Shown here one piece after another: positions 50,956-62,695 of a stretch of 64,000 nt of DNA (position 1 is its first letter; every line of letters starts with the position of its first letter). Below the pieces are notes generated by a model. The model searched no databases. It had not been told where the DNA came from and saw only the letters and a list, made by a program, of their open reading frames with translations. The stretch is from Mugil cephalus (lineage: Eukaryota; Chordata; Actinopteri; Mugiliformes; Mugilidae). The translations under genes were made by a program, and so were the position numbers. The DNA lies in assembly GCF_022458985.1 (NCBI RefSeq), contig NC_061781.1, forward strand, positions 16,585,001-16,649,000, given 5' to 3'.

Positions 50956-52781
50956 ACCCTTACATGCCAACACAGAGCAGTCTAAGACAGAATTTTCCTA
51001 GGGGGGAAAAGAAAAAACAAAAAAAAACATTTCCGTCATTTCCATCAGTTATTTGATGATTTATTGCAGTTCGCATCCAAAACTCATTTGTTCAGTTCAG
51101 GCTTCAATAAATACATGTTCATCAAGACCCCTGGACAGAAGACAGTCTTCATTAGTAGTACTTTTAGCAGTATGGATGGTACTGTTTTTTATGTACAACT
51201 ATTCCTTGGTGCCCAATCTCACTGGTCATAAATCAGAAGGTTTGTGAGTGAGTTATATCCGCTCCTCTCTGATTTAAGTCAGAATAATGTTGTACTGTGT
51301 ACAGCTGATGTCTGTGTCGACCTGTCTGATGTCCTTCATCAGTCCTCAACCTAACGTTTTGTTACTATACACAACTGCGGCCTCTTTGAGCTCATTATAT
51401 CTGTCTTTGCCATTTTAACTGTAGTCTTTAATATATTAGGTTCTAAGGCAATCCCTACTGGATATATAGTAGTGGATGGTCTTTTTTTTAAATGGTTCTA
51501 AGGATGAATACACGTGACCAATCAGAACTATAAATGCATTTTTGCGGGGACTATTTTTTATAGAGGCAGTTCAATGAGACACTGAAACACTGTGTTTCTT
51601 GGTTTTCATCAGAGTCAATGTGAGAAGTGAATGTGAGAACAGACAGGACCTGTTCTTTCATCTTAGAGTCACCACACTAAGTATTGGACCTATTTTCACA
51701 ACCCGCTTCTTCCAAATATTATAAAATGTTCAGAAAGATAAACCAGGGGAAACTGAGCTTAGTTTGAAACTTGTACCTAAAGACCTTTGGATTATTTGAT
51801 AATTTTATTCTCAGTTTTCTTATTTATTCCCTTTATTTTCCACACGCGTTACGTTGTTCTCATCCAGGCGTTTCTGGCCCAGCACCAACTGCGGCAGCTT
51901 TTACTTGTGTTCATACATCTGTGAAATGATCACGAGATGAAAGATTCCTGCTGAATGTTTTTTGTTCCCCGAGCCGAGAACGTTTGACTAACCCTGCGAC
52001 TAAAAGAGACGTTTCAGCGCGTCCTGTCACCCGCTATAACGCACATTCTTCGCATTCCAGTTAAGTGACACAGATATGATGATACGCACATGCACATGAG
52101 TGCACACAGGTGGACGGACCTGACTTTGTGAAAACTCAAATTCGATAAGTGTTGATTTTCAAACCTCTGATTAAAAAGGAAGATTTGAGATGCAGCGTTT
52201 GTAAGGCAGAAAAATCTCAATAAGAATCAAACATCACAATCAACAAATTGACGACAAAATATCAAGTAATAACATTGGATACTAAGGTTTGGACAGTCAA
52301 ATATACTAAATATGCTAAAAAAAATTGGTGTCCCATTTTGTTTCCATTTATTTATCTATTTTTGTACTACACATGGTATTTGTATCCTTCAGTTTCTGAT
52401 CAAACGGCTCCACAAAACCCTGAAATTTTGATGGAGTTTCACTGGTAACTTTGTCTCAGAAGCCTTGAAAAGAAGCTGTGTCACTTATTGTTCTCAGTGA
52501 TTCATGAATGTTACAGAAAGAAAGGTCCAAAAATGTGATAATAAAATAATCTTCCATTCAGATTAATTTATATTATTCAAATATTATTTCCCAGACTTCG
52601 TTTAGATCTTTAATTGGAATCAATTTAAACCTTCCTACACCAAATAGTATAAATGCTAATGTCCAGTTTTAGTGCACAAGGACATAAACTCTCCTTCATC
52701 CCTGCCTGAGCCAGTTGTTAGCCACTGACCTGCCTCTCTGCTCTAATGTTGGACATGGCAGTAAAGCTGGAGGCACATGTA

Positions 52782-52809
52782 GCTGCTGCTGCTGCTGCTG
52801 CTGCTGCTG
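52782..52809. repeat. GCT triplet repeat
   Basis: Nine GCT units in non-coding DNA about 0.95 kb upstream of the gja8 start. Confidence 0.9.
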
Positions 52810-53735
52810 TTTCATCTACTGTATCAGTATGTATGTGTGAGGAAGTTGCATGCATTGAGCTTGACTGCTCCGCTGTGGACCCGGTGCCCTGGCCGTACAG
52901 TGTCCATGTTGGTGTGGGAGCCTGAGGCCTGCTCCCATACATACTCTGGCTTTGTTGATCCTATTGTCTCCTGCGTCACCACACGTCGCCCGGCAAATAA
53001 AGGCCGTCTGGCTCCAAGCTTAAATATTGCAGCAAACTAAAAACCAACCATCAGAGCCGATTCATTCACATCTGCTCAGTGGGGCGACAAGGACAGGGCT
53101 TTAGGTGGGAAAGAGGGCAGAAAAAAGTTCACTTTTCCCTGCCGGGTGCCAAGAGAACGGGACAGAACTCAACTTTGCCGGAGCCGCAGCTGTGGCAAGT
53201 TGCCCATTTGATTACATTTATCTTATATCATACGTTACAGAGGAGGGGGCTTTATGTCATTTATTGATCTCTCTTTAGCTGGTTTTATTTGAGTGGGGGT
53301 CTCGAAGCTTTAGAGGGGAAGAGCAGAATATTTTTCATGTTCATTTTTGTTAACATTGACGGTTTATAGAGAGAATAAGCAGCCATCAGTGTAGTTAAAC
53401 CAACATCTCTCTTAAAATCTGAGATTAATATTTGTTGATAGTTTTTTTTTATTGTTCCTCCAATTATCTGAAACAAAATGGACTTAAACTTTAAGTTTTC
53501 ATCTTCATAAAAGTGTCAAAACCTTCAAGTTTTCTAACAGAACACATACAGCCGCACAAAATTTTAGGTTAGATGGTTGATTTTTTGTAGAGTTTGTATT
53601 TGAGTTTTCCTCTTTCCCCTGCATAGCTTACTTTTGGTCCTATTTTCCCCCTCCCCCTGTCGGCCCTGCCTACCCCACCCTCCCTGTCCGTCTGCACCCT
53701 TCGTGTCCCTCCCTACCCCACCCTTCATTCTGCAG

Positions 53736-53750
53736 TGCTACGGACCGATC
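53736..53750 (+). other. gja8: gja8 5' UTR part of coding exon with splice acceptor
   Basis: A long pyrimidine tract ending CATTCTGCAG stops at 53735, and the gja8 ATG follows 15 bases later. The frame is open through the tract upstream, but those codons are proline-rich filler of a polypyrimidine tract, not a connexin N-terminus. Confidence 0.65.
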
Positions 53751-55043
53751 ATGGGTGACTGGAGCTTTCTGGGTAACATTTTAGAGGAAGTTAACGAGCA
53801 CTCTACGGTGATCGGCCGGGTGTGGCTCACGGTGCTCTTCATTTTCCGCATCCTCATCCTGGGCACGGCTGCAGAGTTTGTGTGGGGCGATGAGCAGTCT
53901 GACTACGTCTGCAACACGCAGCAGCCCGGTTGCGAGAACGTGTGCTACGACGAGGCCTTCCCCATCTCCCACATCCGACTTTGGGTGCTGCAGATCATCT
54001 TCGTGTCCACGCCGTCTCTAGTTTACGTGGGCCATGCCGTGCACCACGTCCACATGGAGGAGAAACGCAAGGAGCGTGAGGAGGCAGAGCTCAGCCGGCA
54101 GCAGGAGCTGAGCGAGGAGCGTCTCCCTCTGGCACCCGACCAGGGAAGCGTCCGCACTACGAAGGAGACCAGCACGAAAGGCAGCAAGAAGTTCCGGCTT
54201 GAGGGCACTCTGCTGAGGACCTACATCTGCCACATCATCTTCAAGACACTGTTTGAAGTGGGCTTTGTGGTGGGTCAGTACTTCCTGTATGGCTTCCGCA
54301 TCCTGCCGCTGTATAAATGCAGCCGCTGGCCCTGCCCCAACACGGTAGACTGCTTTGTGTCTCGCCCCACCGAGAAGACTGTCTTCATCATCTTCATGTT
54401 GGCCGTGGCCTGCGTCTCGCTGTTCCTCAACTTTGTGGAGATCAGTCACTTGGGCCTGAAGAAGATTCGCTTCGTCTTCCGTAAGCCAGCTCCAGCTCCG
54501 GCCCCATCCCAAGGCGAGGCGTCAGCCCCACTGCCTCCACAAGGAAAGAGCCTGCACCCCCTGGCTGTTCCCGCTCTGCAGAGAGCGAAAGGTTACAGGT
54601 TGCTGGAGGAGGAGAAAGCTCCACCCGTAACTCACCTCTACCCGCTGTCTGAGGCCTGCATGGAGGCCGGCAGAGGGGCCCCGCCCTTCCAGAGCCTGGA
54701 CGAGAAGGTGGAGGAGGTGCTGCCCATGGAGGACATCTCTAAGGTGTACGACGAGACTCTGCCCTCCTACGCCCAGACCACCGAGACAAGCGGGGTGACT
54801 TTACACGAGGAGGAGGAGGTGGAGGAGGAGGCGGCCGAGGAGGTGCAGCCGCCAGAGCCGGAAGCAGAGAAGACGGAGGAGGTCGCGGAGGAGGACGCGC
54901 CAGTAGAAGACGTGATCGACGGGGAGGTGGTAACTCCGGTGGAAGCAGGAATGGAGGCCGCGGATACGATAGAAGACACCAGACCGCTGAGCCGACTGAG
55001 CAAAGCCAGCAGCAGGGCCAGGTCAGACGATCTCACCGTATGA
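53751..55043 (+). CDS. gja8: Gap junction alpha-8 protein (connexin 50, lens)
   Basis: Cx50 is a lens connexin needed for fibre-cell coupling, growth and transparency in vertebrates. This single coding exon gives 430 residues; human Cx50 is 433. It begins [19 protein letters not shown]; the first extracellular loop has C54, C61 and C65 ([12 protein letters not shown]), the second has [12 protein letters not shown], and four membrane segments are present. The block [20 protein letters not shown] and the tail motifs [10 protein letters not shown] and ETLPSYAQ are Cx50 signatures. A very acidic region (about residues 345-400) precedes the conserved end [20 protein letters not shown]. The start at 53751 is set by family alignment and the splice acceptor at 53735; an in-frame upstream start at 53634 is rejected. 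It is transcribed away from gja5. No damage is visible. Confidence 0.95.
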   Translation: MGDWSFLGNILEEVNEHSTVIGRVWLTVLFIFRILILGTAAEFVWGDEQSDYVCNTQQPGCENVCYDEAFPISHIRLWVLQIIFVSTPSLVYVGHAVHHVHMEEKRKEREEAELSRQQELSEERLPLAPDQGSVRTTKETSTKGSKKFRLEGTLLRTYICHIIFKTLFEVGFVVGQYFLYGFRILPLYKCSRWPCPNTVDCFVSRPTEKTVFIIFMLAVACVSLFLNFVEISHLGLKKIRFVFRKPAPAPAPSQGEASAPLPPQGKSLHPLAVPALQRAKGYRLLEEEKAPPVTHLYPLSEACMEAGRGAPPFQSLDEKVEEVLPMEDISKVYDETLPSYAQTTETSGVTLHEEEEVEEEAAEEVQPPEPEAEKTEEVAEEDAPVEDVIDGEVVTPVEAGMEAADTIEDTRPLSRLSKASSRARSDDLTV

Positions 55044-56861
55044 ACCTGTGAGAGAAAAGCACACGTACACCTGCACAAGCAAAAGAGAGAGAGAGCACAC
55101 ACACCTAACTCAAGACAATGCACACTCTTGAACAGGCAGGTCGAAAAACCAATCAACAGGGATAGATTGAAACAAGACAACAAGTTACAAAAAAAAAAAT
55201 CTGAGTGTTTGTGATAAAAATGAAACATCATAAAAAGTAGAAGTTAAAGACGGGAGGAGTAGGTTTTTTTTTATCAAGTGTGTTCTTATATATAAAAAGA
55301 AAATATGGAAAGGACACACACGGGGGGGAGGGAAATGTTTTTACTTGATGAAAATTCATGTTAAACTTTTGGAGACATCTTTTCTATTGAAAGAGTTATA
55401 ATCATACACAATGGAGGAGTAGACATTTTTACATGGGGTTTGAGTAGCTCGGGGGGAAAAGAGTTATACTATACTTGTGTGTCTGCAGAGCAGTTCTTCT
55501 GCAACAGTTAGGCACTGACATTCATTCCCATTCAGGCAGTGACATTCTGCAAATGCAGCATGTGGCTGTAGGCCTTGCGGGGGGTGAAGGCTCTCGCACA
55601 TATGACAAAGTGCGGGTCCCTTTTCAAGTATATCAGCTCTTTGGAAAAGACGCAGTCCGTTTTCAGGTTGAGAAGAGCCAAACTCCATTTGCACATTCAG
55701 ACGTTTCGACTCTGTGCAAGGGCTTTAACCCTCATAACACCTCATCTATGCATCCATTTACACGGGATTCTTTCAAGTGAAGAGAGATGTGCATCAATTT
55801 CAGAGCATTTCTCTCCTTTTTGTGTTTATATACCAAGTAGCACAGGCAGAGCTGAGTTAGTGAGGGGGGGAAAAAAGGAAAAAAAATAAAAAAAGACCAC
55901 ATGTTGAATGTCTTTTTAAATGTGATTCTGCATCTCTTCATTATTTTAGATTTGCTCTTGTTATGTAGCCTTTAAGAAAGCTGTGTACTGTGATATCAGC
56001 CGTCAGTGGAAGAGAGAGCAGGGCTCGCTTCGCCCAATCAGAGAATGAACTATGGTAGCGACCTCAGGCCAAATCCTCTCTTTTCGTGCTGTACAAACAG
56101 GCGTCCAGCCGATAAAGATCACGCACCATCAGCACAAAGTATTGTTGGAGGCGAGACAATAAAAGAAACCACGATCATCAATGAAAACAAGCATCCTTGA
56201 CCAGGCTGTGAAAAAAAAAACCCTTCTGCTTGATTTTATGTGAGTGTAGTCGATCCTTACCACGCATGAAAACACAATAGTTTTAGGCAGGCTTACAAAT
56301 TCAGAGAGAAACAAACAAGTAGGGTCACTGTACATAACACCCCACGCTCATGCCTGATCATGTACATAATGCGAGGAAATGTATTTCCTAATCTCACAAA
56401 CCCAACACAGTGGAGGCAGAAAATGGCGATGCAGCAGTACTGTGCATCTACCCGTGCAAAGAGTTTTAATACAAATTACATTAAGCCTTAAAATTTGTTT
56501 TATCACAGACCTTCACACGTTCTCTGGCTTTGTTTACTGTTTGATTGCCTGTGCCTTATCTGTAAATGTAAAATCTCAAATGTTGTACAATGTGTAGCAA
56601 GTGGTGATATTGCTCTGGGACCTACTGTCTGTAAATGTTTTATTTGCTATTGTTTTTATTTTTTTTATTTGTTACTTTTCTTTCTGTATGTGACCCCGCG
56701 GCATGCACACAAACCCACACGCACACACACACACATATAAAACCATGTCTCTGTTATACAGCCAAGATGGTTAAACTATGAGCATCATACGTGCGTTAAG
56801 TTGCACGTTGGTGGGCACACTGACACAATGTTTACGCCCAAACGCGCGCCTTCGTGGTACA

Positions 56862-56899
<38 letters not shown>

Positions 56900-57320
56900 C
56901 ACCTCACAGTGTTGGTTTTGGGGGTATGAACAAACGGTAACTCAGAAAGAAAAGGCAACTTCGACCCCTTTGTGAGCCCCATAATCTCCTCACCTCCCAC
57001 AATCCACTGCAGCGGAATCTGAGCCTTCGCTGTGTCACCTGAAACACGCGAAAACGTAAAACAATGATGTTATGATCAAGGCACGACGCCGGTCCTTTTG
57101 TACATCAACGTGACTGGTAATGTATGACTTTTTTGTATTTTAAACCCGTTGCATTGCCTTTGTGTTTGTAAGAAGACATGATTAATCTTTGGAAAGAAAA
57201 CAAACAAACGGGGGGAAAAAAAAATATATCCTTTTTACTAACTTGTAGTCTTCTTTGCTGATAGATGTGTGGCAGTATCTTCTCTTGGAATGTGAACCGA
57301 CACAATAAAAAGTCACAAGT
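55044..57320 (+). other. gja8: gja8 3' UTR (probable)
   Basis: Non-coding sequence after the TGA stop. An AATAAA at 57304-57309 is a good candidate poly(A) signal, which would give a 3' UTR of about 2.3 kb. A CA microsatellite lies inside it at 56859-56902. Earlier, weaker signals cannot be excluded. Confidence 0.45.
56859..56902. repeat. CA dinucleotide microsatellite
   Basis: About 20 CA units with two interruptions, probably in the gja8 3' UTR. Confidence 0.95.
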
Positions 57321-58284
57321 GGTCAAGAAGAGTGTCAGCGTTTTCTCTGCGAAACGGTCACACGCTCACACACAGACACACACAATCATGCAGAGATGGA
57401 CAAAGTGTTAAACAGAAAAGAACAGACTTTATTTGCACAAGTACAAGAAAGTACAGGAGTTCTAGGAGTGTGAGGTTCCCCGAGTCAACATTTTTTATAT
57501 AAAACAAAACAAAAATAAAGGTAAAAGGTTAAAAGTTAAACATTTAAACAGCAGCAGAAAAGAAGAAATAAATACTAAATGCACCATATTATTACTTAAA
57601 ATATAAGAACTTGTGAACATGTGAAAGTATAAAATAAAATATATAAAATATAATCCTCTGTATGTACATAAATGCATGACAGAAACTGATGAAGAAACTT
57701 AACACAAACTCGAGCACCACCTTTACATAAAACTTAGGTGTTTGATGCAATTATTTCATTTATTCTTACAGAAGTATATATCATCATTTTCAGGCTTGGG
57801 ATGGACGAAATATTCAAATATTTTCTCAAGCAGACATGGTAATGCCACTGTGCACAAACACACTTTTAGGAATATTTTTTAGGAGCTCTGTACATGGGCT
57901 GTGTCTGAGTAAATGTTATTTGCAAGTTTTAGTACACTCAAGAATAATACTACTTAGCCACTGATTCTGACTTTTGTGATAGAAATGTCAGGGTCTTGGC
58001 TTTAAAAAGAGACCAAACCACCATGCATGAACTCTAAAATGTTCAGAACAACACTCAATTTACTTTGGGTATGTCCTTAATTTTTTGCAAAAAGGCTGGA
58101 ATGAAAAGAGGTTAAAAGGGATTTTGAAATATATTCATATATGCCTGGAGTAACAGAAGTAAAAATTATTCACAGTTGTAACAGTGGCCGCTCTTGTCAT
58201 AACGGTGACACTACTGGACGGTTAAATTAACAGCGAGCTAAATAGACAGTGTTAAATTTATCCAGGTAGCAATAACACGAGTAA

Positions 58285-58300
58285 CCACTAGATGTCAGCA
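58285..58300 (+). promoter_or_regulatory. CTCF-like motif
   Basis: CCACTAGATGTCAGCA resembles the CTCF core with one unfavourable base. Judged by eye. Confidence 0.25.
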
Positions 58301-58723
58301 TTACATTTAAAGGCAAAAACAGACATTGTCATGCTACAGCTGTTTAGCGTGGAGCTAATCATATCTTCATATATTTGACCTGCTACTAAATGGTATCTGA
58401 TAAAAGTAGAAGAGCAAGTGTTTGCGTGATGTCTTGTTCCGCACAACACACACCATGCTGATGTTTAGAGTTTTGCAAAGGACCATGCAAGTTGGGACTC
58501 TCACAGTTTCTCACAACACGGGTAATTGCATTACAATCCGACAAGAGGTTTGTGTTCCATCTTTGAAAATGGGAGAAAACTGATGCTTGCACAAGGCGGT
58601 CAAGCACAACTGACACGGATGATTAATGCTCCTCAAAGCAGTCCGTGCGTACGGGCTTATTTAGAGAAACATCTCATGCTTAGCGAGGTGTGGTTCAACA
58701 CTGAAGGCAGTGAGGATTATCTA

Positions 58724-58739
58724 CCACCAAGGGGCAGTA
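58724..58739 (+). promoter_or_regulatory. CTCF-like motif
   Basis: CCACCAAGGGGCAGTA is a good match to the CTCF core by eye, same strand as the site 440 bp to its left. Confidence 0.35.
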
Positions 58740-59037
58740 TTGTCTCATTTCAATTTATTTTCTACTACCCCCCCTTATCCTCACTAGGGCCTCAGGGATT
58801 ACTGGGCTAGAGGCTACATCCTGGAGAGATCGCCAGTTTTTTTTTTTTTTGGTTTGTTTTTGTTTGTTTTAAAAGACTGTTTTGGGTAGGGTGTCAGTGT
58901 AACGCCTTTACTGCTATGCACGATGAAAAGTCATGTATAAACATTACACCCTTCTGTCGTCCTACGTATTCTACTCTGGAGCACTGAAAGAAAAACAACT
59001 ATAAAAGCATATAAAAGAAACAGCAGTGTTGCAGCCA

Positions 59038-59039
59038 AA

Positions 59040-59115
<76 letters not shown>

Positions 59116-59116
59116 A
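59038..59116. repeat. AAAG tetranucleotide microsatellite
   Basis: About 19 nearly perfect AAAG units. The long open frames across it on the minus strand are repeat artefacts. Confidence 0.97.
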
Positions 59117-60260
59117 AAAAAATTAGAGTAGATTCCATTTGATGGATGATAATAGAGTGCCAAAAGTATTTCACTATCAGGGGCGTGTTGAAGTAGTCTA
59201 TCTAAAATTACAGAGTGAGTTTGTATGCATTGCATGTTTGTTTTGCAATCTTTTTCTGTCATTAGCCAGTACCCAGAAAAAACATTCTTCATAGTTACAC
59301 AGTGTTTTTTGGCCCATGTGTATTAATATCCAGATTCCACGTAGTCTTGCATTAGTTTTGTCAGTAATGATGGATGACCTCACAACCGGCTTGTGACAAT
59401 GCTGCTATTGTTAAATGCCGCCTCGGAGTCGTTTGATGTGGGGTGACACGATTGCCTTTCTTAAATTCCAATGTAACCTTGAAAATGAAAATGTTTTAAT
59501 TTTCACACAAGTGTCAGGTTAACAGCCGCAAGTATCAGATACAGGCTTCCTGAAAGCTGTTCACAAGCAGATTTTTTTTTTTTTTTTTTTCTTTTTTCAA
59601 AGATGATAATGAAAACTAAGAGAGATAAGATGCAATCAAAGGCCTCTCACACTGCGGATGGGGGTATAAGTTTAACGGTACAATGACAGACAATAAAACG
59701 GAGTCCACAAATGCCAAAGGAAAGTCTCACAACCTCTTTTGCAAGCAAACAAACAAAAAAAAAAAAAAAAAAGCATTCACATGGCCACAGACCACCAGTG
59801 GCATTTGAGTATTCACTTCCTGTGTGGAAACTAGTTCCGCTGTGTGTATGTGTGGGGGGGGGATCTGGCCAGGTTTAATCTCACTTGAAATGAGTTTCAA
59901 AGTTAAAGCCGCTGCATATGTTACATATATGCAACATTTTCTTGTGTAGTTTCTGTTGCCCTCTCCATCACTACAAGTGCAGTTCAGAATTAAGGAACTC
60001 AGAACAGAAGTGGTGCTACAGACTAACGGTAAGAGGCTGCGGTTCATGTGTTCACTGGCGTCTTCACGATTCTTGCTGACAGTTCAATTTATGATCTCAG
60101 AAGCACCTGTTTGTTAAATTCTAATACATGGTGCTTTGTGCAGACCAGGTCAAATATTTAACCTATGCAAGGTTTTCCTGGTAAATGGAGTAAATACAAA
60201 ATATAAACCTAGATAAATAAAATGTGTTTCAAATAAATTCGTCTTTGTTTTCAGGATGGG

Positions 60261-61358
60261 ATGGAGCATTTTTCTAGATATTTGAGCATCAACTGGACTT
60301 TGACTCTGATTCTGTGCTGCATCTTCCAGCTTCTCTTACCGGCAGGTACGCATCGTCTGACAACGAGTACAAGATACAGAAACAGCTTTTGCTTTCTTTT
60401 AGATGATTAGATCAGAACAACTCAGGCTTCGTGTTTCCTTCAGCTTGATGTATGTATCTATGACAGAAGTTTATCTGTTTCTCCTGTTCTTCTTCTCTCT
60501 CTATCTTCTCTGTTTCTACCCGGCTGGCCTTCGGCAGATGAGTCCCTCCATATGAACTGGGTTCTGCTCAAGGTTTCTTCCTGTTAAAAGGGAGCTTTTC
60601 CTTGCAGCTGTTGCCCTCAGACTGCTCTGGAGGTTTCCGGACATTTTTTTTTGTAGCGTCTTGAGACAGTTTATCTTGTAATTGGCGCTATATAAATAAA
60701 ACTGATTTGAATCTTGTTACCTAAGTGAAGCTAAGATAAGGTAAGAGGCGGCTGGCGGAAGTTCTAGAAATCTGAAAAAAATAATTATTACACAGGCTAA
60801 GATGTTACAAAAAATCCAGGTAAAACACCTTTAGAAGCCGACTCCTGTCTGAGGACTGACCACCAGGTTAGCAGCCAGCTACCAGCTAGCAACCAACAAG
60901 AAGACACCAGATACCAGATACAAGCCTAGTCAACGGCAGTATATATAAAAATAGAAAAAGTCAGCAATTCATTTAACTGTAGTGTAGTGTGATGTTGACA
61001 ACTTGGGTGCAACAATTATATTTTGTATGATTTATTTGTGTTAAATTATTTTCAGAAGGGAACATATCAGAGGTGGCTGGCAGCACGGTGACCTTAACCT
61101 GTAACAACAACTCAATCGGCGGACTCAGTCTACTGAAATGGACAATGAATGGAGTTCACCTGTTCAGTTTCACACCACAGGAAAAGCTTTTTGCCACCGA
61201 GGAAGCTGTCCGCCTGAACATGAACATGTCTCAGTTAGAGAGCGAACTGTACGCACTCATCATAGAGAAGGCCCAGGTGGATCACAGGGGAAACTACACT
61301 TGTGAGACGATCACAAACACCGGAGTCTGGCAACAGAGCTGGCAGCTCATAATTACAG
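60261..61358 (+). CDS. Ig V-type domain receptor, two exons, incomplete
   Basis: Exon 60261-60345 encodes MEHFSRYLSINWTLTLILCC and then IFQLLLPA, a clear signal peptide. It is preceded by an acceptor (TTTTCAG at 60248-60254) and ends at GTACGC. Exon 61056-61358 joins in phase (1-1, as usual for Ig exons) and encodes one Ig V-like domain: first Cys at residue 44 (TLTC), Trp at 57 (LLKW), second Cys at 111 (VDHRGNYTC). Sequons are at N46, N85 and N108. It ends at a GTGTGT donor after LIIT. No second Ig domain, membrane segment or cytoplasmic tail was found in the next 2.6 kb, so the gene probably continues past the window or is a fragment. It resembles fish CD226/SLAM-like immune receptors in general form only; I cannot name it. 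An ATG 5 bases upstream in another frame leads to a quick stop. Confidence 0.65.
60495..60715. repeat. Dispersed teleost repeat in the Ig gene intron
   Basis: Contains GGGTTCTGCTCAAGGTTTCT, TCCTGTTAAAAGGGAGCTTT and the end GGCGCTATATAAATAAAACT, a sequence very common in fish genomes and resembling a retroposon 3' end. Family not assigned. Confidence 0.6.
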
Positions 61359-61897
61359 GTGTGTTAATCCTTCCTAAATATCTGCATCAAACACAACTTA
61401 AATGCTTCCTGGTGCAAAGAGCAGAGAGCAACAGAATCCTGTGGTTACAGTTCAGCTTATAAGTTTACACTACCAAACTGTATTATATGCAAATTCTCTC
61501 ATTTTGAATATAATTCTAAATTTATTATGAGGCATCACAGTAGAATGGGACAATTGCCAAAGGCACTGAAGGAAATACTGTTTCGTGTGCATACCCCTGG
61601 TTCGATAACTGGACATCAAGTCAGAGTGCAGAATTAACATTTATTGCACCATAAAGCATTTCGGCAGCATAGACAAGGAAGAGGAGAGTTGCACCATAGC
61701 TGGTCTGAATGCAAACTTCCGATTATTTTCAATTATTTAAAGCCCAAGTGCCAACTCTGACTCTGACATTGAGGATGTCAGAGTTGGTTCGCCAGCATGG
61801 TAAAGATGAGGAGACGAGGAAATAGAGGGTTCTCCACAAAGAATGAAAACAGGATGTGAAGAGTGGATCTCACCCACAGCTTCATTCCTTTCTTTTT

Positions 61898-62279
61898 TTA
61901 GGGCTTTGTTTTTTAGCCTTTCATGGAAAGGACAGTGGAGAGAGACAGAAAATGGGGGGGGGGGGGGGGGGGGGGCAACGACATGCAGGAAAGGTGCAGG
62001 ATTTGAACCGACAAATTTGTCATAGGTGAAACTGTATCATACATAAAGATAGAAGAACTTTCCATGATGTGACATATAGGTTTCCTTCAGAACAGCAATA
62101 GAGCCAAAATTAGCTGCTGAGACCAAAAATGGATTAGTTTCTGCTGTAAAGTTGGACATTTTAACATTTTAACCGACCGAGGACTGACTCACTTTTGGAG
62201 TAAAGTACGGTTTTTCCAAAACTGTCTGACCTCAACACATGGGGCGGGTGCTCTACCAACTGAGCTAAACACCGCCCCT
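61898..62279 (-). mobile_element. tRNA-derived SINE, interrupted
   Basis: On the minus strand it begins GGGGCGGTGTTTAGCTCAG; the polymerase III A box (TAGCTCAGTTGGTAGAGCA) is at 62249-62267. The B box (GGTTCAAATCC) is at 61999-62009. The two boxes lie about 240 bp apart instead of the usual 30-60, because a block of about 220 bp (62012-62232) sits between them. The body continues through a run of 22 Gs (61954-61975) to a tail near 61898. Confidence 0.7.
62012..62232. repeat. Duplicated block, copy A (inside the SINE)
   Basis: Starts CAAATTTGTC and runs through AACTTTCC.TGATGTGACAT, AAAAATGGATTAGTTTCTGC and TTTTGGAGTAAAGTAC. The same order occurs at 62471-62695, with small insertions and deletions and high identity. 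Confidence 0.85.
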
Positions 62280-62470
62280 CATTTCTTAATATTGTTTATT
62301 GCAACATTTAACGTTATTGACAGCTTGCAGCCTACTGCTATAGTTGTGTATAGGAGGCCTTTATTTTCTTGTGTAACTACATTATGCTTTAAAAATGTCA
62401 TGAGTCACTATCCAGTAAAGACAGAGGTAAGAAAGTTGTTGACTATTTATATCAAGATGCTAATTTAAAA

Positions 62471-62695
62471 CAAATTTGTCGTGGGGGGAAACTAGATCGT
62501 CTAAAGACAAGAACTTTCCGTGATGTGACATATAGAGCAGCAATAGAGTAGGAGGAACAAAAATTAGCTGCAGAGACAAAAATGGATTAGTTTCTGCTGT
62601 AAAGTTGGACATTTTAACATTTGAACCGACTGAGGACTGACTGACTTTTGGAGTAAAGTACAGTTCTCCTGAAACAGTCTGACTTAATTTCCCAG
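62471..62695. repeat. Duplicated block, copy B
   Basis: Direct repeat of 62012-62232, 459 bp to the right, same orientation, no SINE boxes around it. No coding function is seen in either copy. Confidence 0.85.

Larger units (their letters stand above)
47151..53735. other. Intergenic, gja5-gja8 interval (part 4), upstream of gja8
   Basis: No coding exon is recognised. It contains a possible LINE tail at about 48120-48165 (CCAGGTTAAATAAAGG), moderately GC-rich complex sequence at 48540-49440 that I could not assign, a telomere-like repeat at 50926-50955, and a GCT repeat at 52782-52809. The last 1 kb should include the gja8 promoter and a non-coding first exon, neither of which could be fixed. 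Confidence 0.35.
57321..60254. other. Intergenic region between gja8 and the Ig gene
   Basis: No coding exon is recognised. It contains the AAAG repeat (59038-59116), two CTCF-like motifs (58285-58300, 58724-58739), T-rich and A-rich runs near 59570 and 59755, and a short stretch near 58790-58835 resembling a dispersed teleost repeat (CATCCTGGAGAGATCGCCAG). Confidence 0.4.

Noticed and set aside
53634-53750. Upstream in-frame start for gja8 adding 39 residues
   Set aside because: The extra codons are the polypyrimidine tract of a splice acceptor that ends at 53735. All known connexins start at the MGDW-type N-terminus, which must be free to fold into the pore.
54018-54512. 164-codon open frame antisense to gja8
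   Set aside because: Shadow of the connexin coding exon, with no independent support.
58999-59292. 97-codon open frame with a repeated Ser-Phe-Phe-Leu pattern
   Set aside because: It is the translated AAAG microsatellite.
62242-62279. tRNA gene on the minus strand
   Set aside because: Only the 5' part with the A box is intact. The B box is about 240 bp away and the body continues into a SINE tail.
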